From assembly GCA_004028765.1 (NCBI GenBank), contig SAIX01000097.1, positions 1 through 47,007 of the forward strand: 47,007 bases of DNA. The letters run 5' to 3'. Positions within the stretch are counted from its first letter, which is position 1, and the number at the start of each line of letters is the position of its first letter. A program made the translations under genes and the position numbers. The stretch comes from Chitinophagaceae bacterium. Its GTDB lineage: Bacteria > Bacteroidota > Bacteroidia > Chitinophagales > Chitinophagaceae. The notes beneath the pieces are model-generated. The model was not told the DNA's origin and ran no database searches. It was given only the letters and a program-made list of their open reading frames with translations. Positions 1 through 7,435 of this stretch are shown piece after piece.

Positions 1-308
1 ACGTGAACTGGGTTCAGAACGTCGCAAGACAGTTCGGTCCCTATCTGTGGTGGGCGCTAGTAAATTGAGTGGACATGACCTTAGTACGAGAGGACCGGGT
101 CGTACGTACCGCTGGTGTATCTGTTGTGCCGCCAGGTGCAATGCAGAGTAGCTATGTACGGACAGGATAAACGCTGAAAGCATCTAAGCGTGAAACCTTC
201 CACAAGATGAGTTTACTTTTAAGGGTCGTCGAAGACTACGACGTTGATAGGCTATAGGTGTAAAGCTGGTAACAGCAAAGCCAAGTAGTACTAATTGCCC
301 GTAAGCTT
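1..308 (+). rRNA. rrl: 23S ribosomal RNA, 3' end (partial)
   Basis: This is the last ~300 nt of large-subunit rRNA, cut by the window edge. The universally conserved sarcin-ricin loop AGTACGAGAGGACCGG lies at 83-98, and the late domain V stretch around 10-50 is also recognisable. The closing segment near 285-308 (GTACTAATTGCCCGTAAGCTT) matches the usual 23S terminus. The exact 3' end is estimated from where conservation gives way to a T-rich run. The gene reads into the 5S gene downstream, so this is the distal part of an rrn operon. Confidence 0.97.
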
Positions 309-378
309 TATTTTTTTTCTTGTAATTCTTCTAGCTTCCCAATATGTAACTTATTTCCGCTAATGCGGATGAAGATCT

Positions 379-488
<110 letters not shown>

Positions 489-494
489 TTCTTT

Positions 495-527
495 GAACCC
501 GATCAGTTTACTGGTCGGGTTTTTTAT
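495..527 (+). terminator. rrn operon terminator
   Basis: An 11-bp stem, AACCCGATCAG paired with CTGGTCGGGTT and containing one G-U pair, has a 4-nt loop and is followed by a run of T. It lies directly after 5S rRNA and is a classic intrinsic terminator. Confidence 0.9.
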
Positions 528-626
528 TGCCCCGATTTTACCCAAATCATTCTTGCGCTCCGTTAATTTGAAAGCCGGCTATTGATCGATTTGTGATGGA
601 AGTTTTTTTTTGCCTACCTGATAACA

Positions 627-1508
627 TCAAGCTACATCCTCTCCTGTAGAAGCAAGCAGCAGGCGGAACCAGTCTTCTCTTTCCAGTTTCACGCTGGCGG
701 CAACTTTTGCCTGCAGTAAGCGTTCAATTTTTGTGGTCCCTATCACGGTCTGTATCCCCGAAGGATGGGTATGCAACCAGGAAAGCAATATTTCATTAAG
801 CCCGGTATTGTATTTTTCAGCCAGTTCGGTGGCTGTGGCTGTGATTGCACGATAACGGGGATGATCCTCATCTGAAAACAATCCGCCACCCAGCGGAGCC
901 CAGGCCATCGGGATGATATTATTCTTCATGCAATACGCAAGTGTTCCGTCATTGAATGCATTGAGATGAATGAGCGAAATCTCCACCTGGTTATATTCAA
1001 CCAATATGTGTTTTGCCAGCAGGTCTGCCTGGTGGGGAAGAAAATTGGATACACCAAAGGACAGGATCTTGCCCTGCTGCTTTAATTGCTCTATTGCTTC
1101 CGCAACTTCTGAAGGGTTCAGCAGCGGGTCGGGCCGGTGGATCAGTAAAATATCGAGATAATCGGTGCCGAGGTTCTGCAGGGATCTTTCAACAGAATTG
1201 ATAATATGTTCCTTTGAAGTATCGTAGGACTTAATTGTATGTGAAAGACGGTTCGGACTCATCATCCTGATGCCGCATTTACTGATCAGTTTCATGTGGC
1301 TCCGGAGCGAAGGCATTTCTTTCAGCACTTCTCCAAATTCCGCTTCTGTTGTATAATCCCCGTAAATATCCGCATGGTCAAAAGAATTGATCCCGTATTG
1401 CAGGCAGGATTCGATCATTTGCCGGTACTGGGCTGTTGTAAAGCCGGCGCCCCATGCACCCCATCGCATACAACCGGCTACTGGAGAACTGATCGCTGTG
1501 TTTTTCAT
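627..1508 (-). CDS. aldo/keto reductase (YdhF-like)
   Basis: The 293-residue protein has the NAD(P)H-dependent aldo/keto reductase TIM-barrel fold. All four catalytic residues can be placed: Asp44 and Tyr49 in FDHADIYG, Lys77 in KLISK, and His124 in LLIHRPD. Length and N-terminus agree with the YdhF branch, whose members reduce small carbonyl compounds; the true substrate is unknown. The gene stands alone between the rRNA terminator and the RRM gene. A TATATTTG box ends only 4 nt before the ATG, so the mRNA may be leaderless. Family assignment is firm, substrate is not. Confidence 0.92.
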   Translation of the reverse strand: MKNTAISSPVAGCMRWGAWGAGFTTAQYRQMIESCLQYGINSFDHADIYGDYTTEAEFGEVLKEMPSLRSHMKLISKCGIRMMSPNRLSHTIKSYDTSKEHIINSVERSLQNLGTDYLDILLIHRPDPLLNPSEVAEAIEQLKQQGKILSFGVSNFLPHQADLLAKHILVEYNQVEISLIHLNAFNDGTLAYCMKNNIIPMAWAPLGGGLFSDEDHPRYRAITATATELAEKYNTGLNEILLSWLHTHPSGIQTVIGTTKIERLLQAKVAASVKLEREDWFRLLLASTGEDVA

Positions 1509-1512
1509 ATAT

Positions 1513-1520
1513 CAAATATA
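1513..1520 (-). promoter_or_regulatory. Bacteroidota -7 box (TATATTTG) for the aldo/keto reductase
   Basis: Exact match to the TAnnTTTG consensus of the Bacteroidota housekeeping sigma factor. It lies 4 nt before the start codon, implying transcription starts at or within the ATG. No clear -33 TTTG was found. Confidence 0.45.
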
Positions 1521-1582
1521 CAGGCTGAAAAAGGATACGAATACACTATGATGATAACTGACAGTTATCAAAATACACTAAA

Positions 1583-1614
1583 AATAAAAAGTCCCGGCAC
1601 TGGGCCGGGACTTT
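1583..1614 (-). terminator. terminator of the RRM gene
   Basis: A perfect 11-bp stem (AAAGTCCCGGC at 1588-1598 against 1604-1614) with a 5-nt loop. Read on the minus strand it is followed by TTTTTATTTTTA. It separates the RRM gene from the aldo/keto reductase. Confidence 0.9.
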
Positions 1615-1638
1615 GCAGTTAGTTCGGTTGTTAAAGGT

Positions 1639-2028
1639 TTAGTACCTGTTGCCACCGCCGTAGCCACCGCCATTGTCGCGGTTGTATCCGCCACGGCTGC
1701 CACCGCCACCGCCATAGCCACCACGGTTACCACCGCCCTGGCCAAAGCTTTTCTTCTTGAAACCACTGCTTCTTTCGCCTTCGGGGCGTGGGGTGGATTC
1801 ATTTACCACAATCTTACGACCGAGCACGTCTGTATCGTGCAGGGCTGCGATCGCAGATTTAGCGGCTTCGTCATCAGCCATCTCAACAAAACCAAAACCT
1901 TTGCTGCGGTTATTGTTGAATTTGTCGGTAACAATTTTGGCGCTGGTTACTTCGCCATAGGGTGCAAAAAGATTTTGCAGGTCTTCACTGGACATATTCC
2001 AGTTAAGATTTCCAACGTAAATGTTCAT
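1639..2028 (-). CDS. RRM-domain RNA-binding protein with Gly-rich tail
   Basis: The 129-residue protein has one RNA recognition motif (about residues 1-80), with RNP2 as IYVGNL at 3-8 and RNP1 as KGFGFVEM at 43-50. The C-terminal 40 residues are Gly, Arg, Tyr and Asn rich with RGGY-like repeats. This architecture is known from cyanobacterial Rbp proteins and from Bacteroidota, where such proteins act as global post-transcriptional regulators or RNA chaperones. The gene is monocistronic, with a strong terminator. The 5' side is a ~280-nt gene-free stretch, so a long untranslated leader is possible and could hold cold-shock-type control; that is inference. Confidence 0.95.
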   Translation of the reverse strand: MNIYVGNLNWNMSSEDLQNLFAPYGEVTSAKIVTDKFNNNRSKGFGFVEMADDEAAKSAIAALHDTDVLGRKIVVNESTPRPEGERSSGFKKKSFGQGGGNRGGYGGGGGSRGGYNRDNGGGYGGGNRY

Positions 2029-2250
2029 GTTCTTTTAAAAATTAAATGATCAAAACCCAATGAGTGAAACAGTAACCAAAAACCCTGAAGCATTTACGTA
2101 AATAACCTTCTGGAATATGGAAGAACTGCCATTGGACTACCGAAGATAGGGAATTTGTTATTTGCGGCTGTTTTTTTTAAAAACTAGGCTCTAAAAGGGG
2201 TAATTACAGCCGTTTTTAACAAAACGGGCAAGAGGTGTAAGGTGTAAACC
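2029..2250. other. intergenic leader region upstream of the RRM gene
   Basis: No coding signal is seen. A near-consensus minus-strand -7 box, TATCTTCG (one mismatch to TAnnTTTG), lies at 2141-2148. It would give a leader of about 100 nt containing the palindrome TTTACGTAAA near 2094-2103. Long leaders are common for cold-inducible RNA-binding proteins, but nothing here proves regulation. Confidence 0.3.
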
Positions 2251-2290
2251 GGCAATAAAAAGCCCATCCTTTGCATGGACGGGCTTAAAA
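2251..2290 (-). terminator. terminator of the rpsF-rpsR-rplI operon
   Basis: On the minus strand AAGCCCGTCC pairs with GGATGGGCTT (10 bp, one G-U pair) around a 7-nt loop, followed by TTTTTATT. It lies ~20 nt after the rplI stop codon. Confidence 0.85.
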
Positions 2291-2307
2291 TCAGGGATAT
2301 CTGTAAA

Positions 2308-2754
2308 TTATTCTGCAACCACTTCGAAATCAACTTCAACGGTATTACCGTTGCCGAAATCGATAGAGGCTTTGTGTGTACCGAGTTCTTTTACTTCTTC
2401 CACAACAGAGATACGCTTGCGATCGATCTCGTAACCTTTCTGGTCGCGGATGGCACGTGCGATCTGGAGAGAAGTGATACTTCCGAAAATCTTGCCGCTG
2501 GTACCGGTTTTGGCGCCCAGTTTAACAGGAGAGGCTTTCAGTACTTCGATCACTTTGTTGAGTTCAGCCAGCATAGCGGCTTCTTTCTTAGCGATCACTT
2601 TCAGGCGCTCTTCGTGCTGTTTCAGGTTGGCCGGATTGGCTTCTACGGCAAATTTCTGAGGAATAAGAAAATTACGGGCATAGCCATTTTTCACAGTAAC
2701 GAGTTCGTTACGGCCGCCGAGATTATCTACATCCTGGATTAAAATTACTTGCAT
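2308..2754 (-). CDS. rplI: 50S ribosomal protein bL9
   Basis: The 148-residue length is standard for bL9. The N-terminal rRNA-binding domain begins MQVILIQDVDNLG and includes the conserved stretch VKNGYARNFLIP; a long connecting helix with KKEAAMLAELNK and a C-terminal domain ending DFEVVAE follow. The protein binds domain V of 23S rRNA at the base of the L1 stalk and helps frame maintenance. It is the last gene of the rpsF-rpsR-rplI operon, but 131 nt separate it from rpsR and this spacer carries an unusual heptamer repeat. A terminator follows directly. Confidence 0.98.
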   Translation of the reverse strand: MQVILIQDVDNLGGRNELVTVKNGYARNFLIPQKFAVEANPANLKQHEERLKVIAKKEAAMLAELNKVIEVLKASPVKLGAKTGTSGKIFGSITSLQIARAIRDQKGYEIDRKRISVVEEVKELGTHKASIDFGNGNTVEVDFEVVAE

Positions 2755-2836
2755 GTTTTGTTTTTTAGTCCCAAGAGCCCAGTCTTTGTTTTTGACTGTC
2801 TCACACCATGGCGTGATTAGGGAAGGTTACTAAATC

Positions 2837-2878
2837 AATTAATAATTAGGAATTCAGAATTGATAATTATTAATTGGA
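2837..2878. repeat. six AATTnnn heptamers with inverted repeat
   Basis: Six consecutive 7-nt units all begin AATT: AATTAAT, AATTAGG, AATTCAG, AATTGAT, AATTATT, AATTGGA. Within them CAATTAATAATTA (2836-2848) is a perfect 13-bp inverted repeat of 2864-2876, with a 15-nt loop. The array sits inside the rpsR-rplI spacer and so would be transcribed as part of the ribosomal protein mRNA. Confidence 0.75.
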
Positions 2879-2885
2879 ATTATGA

Positions 2886-3149
2886 TTATTTCAACAGGTC
2901 AGTTACATAAGGCAACAGGGCCATCTGGCGTGCTTTTTTCACTGCATCCTGCACTTTACGCTGGTATTTCAGCGAGTTTCCGCTCAAACGACGGGGCAAC
3001 AGTTTACCCTGTTCGTTGATGAATTTTTTCAGGAACTCGATGTCTTTATAATCAACGTATTTAATGCCATATTTTTTGAAGCGGCAGAATTTTTTCTTGG
3101 GCTTCTCCTGTTTGATGGCGGTCAGGTATTTGATCTCATTTTTTGCCAT
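2886..3149 (-). CDS. rpsR: 30S ribosomal protein bS18
   Basis: The 87-residue protein has the typical bS18 core: [16 protein letters not shown], then [19 protein letters not shown] and a C-terminal basic helix [10 protein letters not shown]. bS18 pairs with bS6 on the platform of the small subunit. In Bacteroidota the bS6-bS18-bS21 neighbourhood is known to hold the 3' tail of 16S rRNA and mask the anti-Shine-Dalgarno sequence, which fits the absence of Shine-Dalgarno sites in this window. Only 2 nt separate it from rpsF, so the two are co-translated. Confidence 0.98.
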   Translation of the reverse strand: MAKNEIKYLTAIKQEKPKKKFCRFKKYGIKYVDYKDIEFLKKFINEQGKLLPRRLSGNSLKYQRKVQDAVKKARQMALLPYVTDLLK

Positions 3150-3151
3150 GA

Positions 3152-3508
3152 TTAAGCCTCCTGTGTTTTATCCTGCATTGCAAATCCGCCATTTCTTTTC
3201 ACGTGGTTGTACTCGACGGCGTATTTATCGAGACGGGTGATCATGTGGCGCATTACCTGCTCATCGCGCAGCAACTGGATCTTCAGTTTTTCGTTGGCAG
3301 TGGCAGGGGCGCTGTACTCAAATACCCAGTAAATACCGGTGGTTTTTTTCTGGATAGGATAAGCGAGGGATTTTAATCCCCAGGGATGGCTGGCAATGGT
3401 TGCACCACCCAGTTCGGCGATCAGGTCGGCATATTTTTTCTGCGAAGCTTTGAAATCTTCTTCAGAAAGAACCGGTGTAAAGATCACCATCAATTCGTAA
3501 TTGTTCAT
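3152..3508 (-). CDS. rpsF: 30S ribosomal protein bS6
   Basis: The 118-residue protein starts [18 protein letters not shown] and has the bS6 hallmark segment [19 protein letters not shown], where Lys and Tyr residues contact rRNA and bS18. The tail after residue ~100 is short and polar. It is the first gene of the operon and has a ~95-nt leader downstream of a TACTTTTG promoter box. In other bacteria the bS6-bS18 complex binds its own leader to repress translation; whether this leader does so is open (see the leader entry). Confidence 0.98.
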   Translation of the reverse strand: MNNYELMVIFTPVLSEEDFKASQKKYADLIAELGGATIASHPWGLKSLAYPIQKKTTGIYWVFEYSAPATANEKLKIQLLRDEQVMRHMITRLDKYAVEYNHVKRNGGFAMQDKTQEA

Positions 3509-3603
3509 TACCTGAATGTTTAGGTTTTAAATTTGGTTTCTCCCAGTGGACAATCCTCCTGCACCGCAGAAGAAAAGAATCTGCCAAAACAGATTTGGGG
3601 CTG
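3509..3603 (-). promoter_or_regulatory. rpsF mRNA leader with two candidate stem-loops
   Basis: On the minus strand the leader contains a perfect 6-bp hairpin, AATCTG/CAGATT with a TTTTGG loop (3578-3595). A second possible stem pairs TTTCTTCT with GGGAGAAA (two G-U pairs), enclosing CTGC/GCAG and a GGAGGATTG segment. The layout recalls autoregulatory ribosomal-protein leaders, but I could not align it to the known bS6:bS18 motif with its CCG bulge. Confidence 0.4.
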
Positions 3604-3611
3604 CAAAAGTA
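3604..3611 (-). promoter_or_regulatory. -7 box (TACTTTTG) of the rpsF operon
   Basis: Exact TAnnTTTG match on the minus strand, 95 nt upstream of the rpsF ATG. It is well placed for the leader described above. Confidence 0.55.
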
Positions 3612-3688
3612 AGGAAAAGTTGGAAGTTTACAGTATAAAGTCAATCTTTTCTCCATCCGAAAGCCTTAGTTTCTCCCCAAAAACCGCA

Positions 3689-4720
3689 TTATTTTAAATT
3701 TTTTAATAATACGATATAGGTTGGGAAATGGTCACTGTATCCTCCCCGGTATTGGTTGCCGTTCCAGGTGCGCATCGGATACCCCTTATAACGGCCCGTA
3801 TTTTCTTTTAAAAAACCGGGATTGAAAACATGGGCTTTGTGGAACCAGAATCCGTTTACAGATGGTAGCAGCCAGTTCCGGGATAGAAGGATCTGGTCGA
3901 ACAATCCCCAGGCATCCTGGTTAGCGAGTGAGCCATTGCCATTCCGGAAGTGTTCGAACCAGGGATTGTACAATTGTCCGGGAGAAGGGTGTTTGGTGTC
4001 AGCTTTTGCATTCAGGGAATTGAAGACGCTTGGGCTGTCAGGATCATCATTCAGATCGCCCATAACAATGATCCGGGCAGCAGGATCGGTTTGCAGAACA
4101 GAGTCGATATGTTTCCTGCAGGCAAGGGCTGCTGCTTCGCGGGCCGGGGCGCTTCTTTCTTCCCCGCCCCTGCGGCTGGGCCAGTGGTTTATGTACACAT
4201 GAGTTTTTTCACCCGCTAAAAAACCTTTCACATACAGGATATCCCTCGTATAAAAAGCCTGTTTGCTGTTGCCGGGGATCATCACAGGGATCGGGCGCGC
4301 ATATTCCGGCAGAAAGACAGCGGGTTGGTATAACAGGGCCACATCAATACCGCGCGGATCGGGAGAATCATAATGAATGATCCGGTATTTTTTTGAAAGA
4401 AGTAAAGGGTGACGGATCAGATCAGAGAGAACTGTATCGTTCTCGATCTCGGCAATGCCGAGCAATGCCGGTCCGTTCGGTACATACTCTTTTCCAATCT
4501 GGGCAATCACCGTAGCCATGTGTTCAAGTTTGTCGAGATAGATGGCACTGTTGTATTTCTTTGCGCCGGCAGGTGTAAAATCTTCGTCGTTGATCAGCGG
4601 GTTGCGGATGGTGTCATAAAAATTTTCAAGGTTATAAAATGCGATCACACAGGCTTTGTAACGCTGCGTTTGTGCGGATAGCTGCAGGGAAAATAAAAGG
4701 TAAAACAGTAATTGCTTCAT
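3689..4720 (-). CDS. secreted endonuclease/exonuclease/phosphatase-family protein
   Basis: The 343-residue protein has a short signal peptide (cleavage near LSAQ, residues 14-17). Family motifs follow in order: AFYNLENF (27-34), IAEIEND with the metal-binding Glu, HWPSRRGG, GDLNDDPDS, and a C-terminal SDHFPTY. These are the metal and catalytic signatures of the EEP fold (DNase I, sphingomyelinase, phosphatases). Export suggests action on extracellular nucleic acid or phosphoesters. It is divergent from a TonB-dependent receptor and DUF5689 lipoprotein, with only 146 nt between start codons, which suggests a shared uptake locus; that link is inference. Confidence 0.88.
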   Translation of the reverse strand: MKQLLFYLLFSLQLSAQTQRYKACVIAFYNLENFYDTIRNPLINDEDFTPAGAKKYNSAIYLDKLEHMATVIAQIGKEYVPNGPALLGIAEIENDTVLSDLIRHPLLLSKKYRIIHYDSPDPRGIDVALLYQPAVFLPEYARPIPVMIPGNSKQAFYTRDILYVKGFLAGEKTHVYINHWPSRRGGEERSAPAREAAALACRKHIDSVLQTDPAARIIVMGDLNDDPDSPSVFNSLNAKADTKHPSPGQLYNPWFEHFRNGNGSLANQDAWGLFDQILLSRNWLLPSVNGFWFHKAHVFNPGFLKENTGRYKGYPMRTWNGNQYRGGYSDHFPTYIVLLKNLK

Positions 4721-4866
4721 TCTTCAAAATTGAAATGCTTCCAGCGAATTATATGCTTTCCCTATACCGTATTTACCGATGATAAAAAACGGTGCTGCTT
4801 GGACCAGGATACCCAGCAATTATTTTTACACTGTTTGTAACGGCCGGCATTTTAAATGACAGAGAT

Positions 4867-7431
4867 ATGCTGACCCGATTATTGTTATTGCTGTTTTTTC
4901 TGAATGCATTTATGGCCTATGCGCAGAAGACAAGAACTGCGACCCGGAAAAACCAGTTTTCTGATAGCGCAGTTGCTGAATCACTCCGCGAAGAACAGCT
5001 CTATGAACTGCCCATTCTAACAATGGGTGAAACAGAGAAAAGCTCGGCCTCGTATTCGGGTACTTCCTCATTATTGAGTGCTGGCAAAGATGTTTTTCAA
5101 TCGATGGCTGCTTTTCATTTTTCGGCCATGCGTTTCCGGCCGAGGGGATTGGATGCTTCTCAAACAACCACAATCGTGAATGGGATTTCCATGAACGATA
5201 TTGAATCGGGTACTATCCAGTGGGGTTTATGGAGCGGATTGAATGAAGTGTCGGTCAATACACAATCAGTATACGGCTTGCGTGCAGCTGAATGGGGAAT
5301 GGGTGGTGCAGCAGGGTTGCAGGCGATAGACATGCGGGCTTCTTCGCAGCGGGAACAATACACGGCGGGTTATACCATTTCCAACAGGGTGTTCCGTCAC
5401 AAATGGTCGTTTGCAGGGAATACGGGCTTTACCAAAAAAGGATGGGCATTTGCTTTTGCGGGTAGTATCCGCGAAGCAGAAGAAGGGTATTTTCCAGGCA
5501 CGCCATATCACGGGCGCAGCTATTATGTCGCTGCGGATAAACGTTTGCCCGGAGATCATCTTTTGTCATTCGTATTTTTTGGATCCGCTACCCGCAACAG
5601 CAGGCAGGCAGCGGTTTTGAAAGAATCCACCGATCTGAGTGCTACAAATTTTTATAATCCCGGATGGGGTTACCAGGATGGTAAAAAAAGAAATGCAAAT
5701 GAATTGTTTTCGCATATACCGGTGCTGATCATCAGTGATGAAAAAAGATTCAGCAATGAAGAGAAGCTGGTGATCAGTTTTGGAATGATGTATGGACGAA
5801 GAGAAAGAACGGGTTTCGACTGGTATCGTGCGGATGATCCAAGGCCGGATTATTACCGTTACCTGCCATCTTTCCAGCAGGATGCCTTACTCGCAGAAAA
5901 AATGCAGGCTGCTTTTCGCGATAACGAATCATTGCGGCAAATAGACTGGCAAAAGATTTATGATATAAACCGGAACAGTTATGAAGTTTTACAGAATGCG
6001 AACGGAATAACAGGAAACAGTTTTGCTGGTCTCAGGTCGCATTACTGGCTAGCTGCAAAAACCAATCATATCACAAATGTAAACCTGGCATTACAATATG
6101 ATGTTCGTTTGCAAAATGGCTGGCAGGTAAATGCGGGTGGTAAAATACAATACCAGTATAACCGTAACCGGCAGAAGGCGGTTGACCTACTGGGCGGAGA
6201 ATATATTTCAGATATCAACGCATTTGCAGAAGACAATACCATCGGCAGCGAGAGAAGGAAACAGAATGATTTAGACCATCCAAACCAATTAGTGACCCAA
6301 GGCGGGTATTACGGATACGATTACACTACCATCTCCCAAACGGCAGAATGTTTTGGACAGGTGCAGCGATCTTTTGCACAGTTTGATTTTTTTGCCGGAG
6401 CGGGTATTTCCACAAAAGGTTTTTACAGGATCGGGAATAAAAGGAACGGGCTTTACCCCTTTCAATCGGCTGGCGAATCAGGCCTTTTGTCTTTTACCAA
6501 TTTCACCTGTAAAGCCGGTATCATATGGAAGATCAATGGGCGGAACTATCTCTCTTTTTTAGCCATGCTGATGAACCGTGCGCCGGATGTGGAATCTGTT
6601 TTTATCGATCCTGCACTTAGTGATGCGATACAGCAGGGGCCAAGGAATGAAGCCCAGCAGCATGGAGAAATTTCTTACCAGTTTGTTTCTCCTGCAGTGA
6701 AATTCAGGATAAGCGGTTATTTCTCGCGATACAGAGATGGCATGGATCTCCTTACATTTTACCATGACGGCTACAAACAGTTTGTGAATGATGCGATCAG
6801 TGGTATCGGTAAAACACATCTGGGAATCGAGACCGGTGCATCCATAAAAATTACTTCAGCATGGAAGCTGATGGCTGCAGTGAATTTCGGCAGGTATTAT
6901 TTTGATACCCGGCAACAATTATCGGTTACAAGTGACAATGATAATTATGTGCTTGAAAGAGGATGGGTGTATGCAAAAGGGTTTCATGTTGCGGGAACAC
7001 CGCAGGAATTGTATGGGATGGGATTGTTATACCAGGCAGGCCAGTTTTATTGTACTCTTACTGCAAGTTTTTTCAGGGAGAACTGGCTGGCCTGGAACCC
7101 CTTCCGAAGAACCTATGCGGTTATGGAAAATGTGGTGCCGGGATCAGCGCAATGGGAACATATACTCGCTCAGGAAAAACTGCCCGATCAATTCATGACA
7201 AACCTTTCAGCCGGAGGATCCTTCAGGCTTCGTTTACCGGGTGGTAAACACCATAAACAAATTCGGTGGAATCTTTCGCTCAATAATCTCCTGAATGATA
7301 CAAAACTGGTAACGGGCGGTTACGAGCAACTCCGTTTCGACACAGATAACAAGGAGCCCGGAAAATTTCCACCACGTTATTATTATGCGATGGGCCTGAA
7401 TTATTCTTTTCATATTTCCGTTAACTGGTAA
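4867..7431 (+). CDS. TonB-dependent receptor (plug and barrel)
   Basis: The open frame extends to an ATG at 4792, but the ATG at 4867 gives a clean signal peptide (MLTRLLLLLFFLNAFMAYAQ) and is preferred; the protein is then 854 residues. The early section resembles a plug domain (RPRGLDASQTTTIVNGISM, then SGLNEVSVNTQSVYGLRAAEW). The rest is rich in alternating aromatic beta strands, consistent with an outer-membrane barrel, ending in an aromatic residue (VNW). It has no N-terminal carboxypeptidase-like domain, unlike SusC types, and no obvious TonB box could be fixed. The downstream DUF5689 lipoprotein starts 4 nt later, so the two are an operon. Substrate unknown. Confidence 0.85.
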   Translation: MLTRLLLLLFFLNAFMAYAQKTRTATRKNQFSDSAVAESLREEQLYELPILTMGETEKSSASYSGTSSLLSAGKDVFQSMAAFHFSAMRFRPRGLDASQTTTIVNGISMNDIESGTIQWGLWSGLNEVSVNTQSVYGLRAAEWGMGGAAGLQAIDMRASSQREQYTAGYTISNRVFRHKWSFAGNTGFTKKGWAFAFAGSIREAEEGYFPGTPYHGRSYYVAADKRLPGDHLLSFVFFGSATRNSRQAAVLKESTDLSATNFYNPGWGYQDGKKRNANELFSHIPVLIISDEKRFSNEEKLVISFGMMYGRRERTGFDWYRADDPRPDYYRYLPSFQQDALLAEKMQAAFRDNESLRQIDWQKIYDINRNSYEVLQNANGITGNSFAGLRSHYWLAAKTNHITNVNLALQYDVRLQNGWQVNAGGKIQYQYNRNRQKAVDLLGGEYISDINAFAEDNTIGSERRKQNDLDHPNQLVTQGGYYGYDYTTISQTAECFGQVQRSFAQFDFFAGAGISTKGFYRIGNKRNGLYPFQSAGESGLLSFTNFTCKAGIIWKINGRNYLSFLAMLMNRAPDVESVFIDPALSDAIQQGPRNEAQQHGEISYQFVSPAVKFRISGYFSRYRDGMDLLTFYHDGYKQFVNDAISGIGKTHLGIETGASIKITSAWKLMAAVNFGRYYFDTRQQLSVTSDNDNYVLERGWVYAKGFHVAGTPQELYGMGLLYQAGQFYCTLTASFFRENWLAWNPFRRTYAVMENVVPGSAQWEHILAQEKLPDQFMTNLSAGGSFRLRLPGGKHHKQIRWNLSLNNLLNDTKLVTGGYEQLRFDTDNKEPGKFPPRYYYAMGLNYSFHISVNW

Positions 7432-7435
7432 AACG

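Noticed and set aside
311..378. A tRNA gene between 23S and 5S rRNA
   Set aside because: No cloverleaf, T-loop GTTCRA or CCA end is visible in the short spacer.
1578..1802. A minus-strand open frame overlapping the RRM gene with Ala/Val-rich sequence
   Set aside because: It is an out-of-frame reading of the Gly-rich codons of the RRM protein and has no independent support.
4792..4866. An upstream ATG for the TonB-dependent receptor
   Set aside because: The extension lies before a clear signal peptide starting at 4867 and has no signal-like properties of its own.
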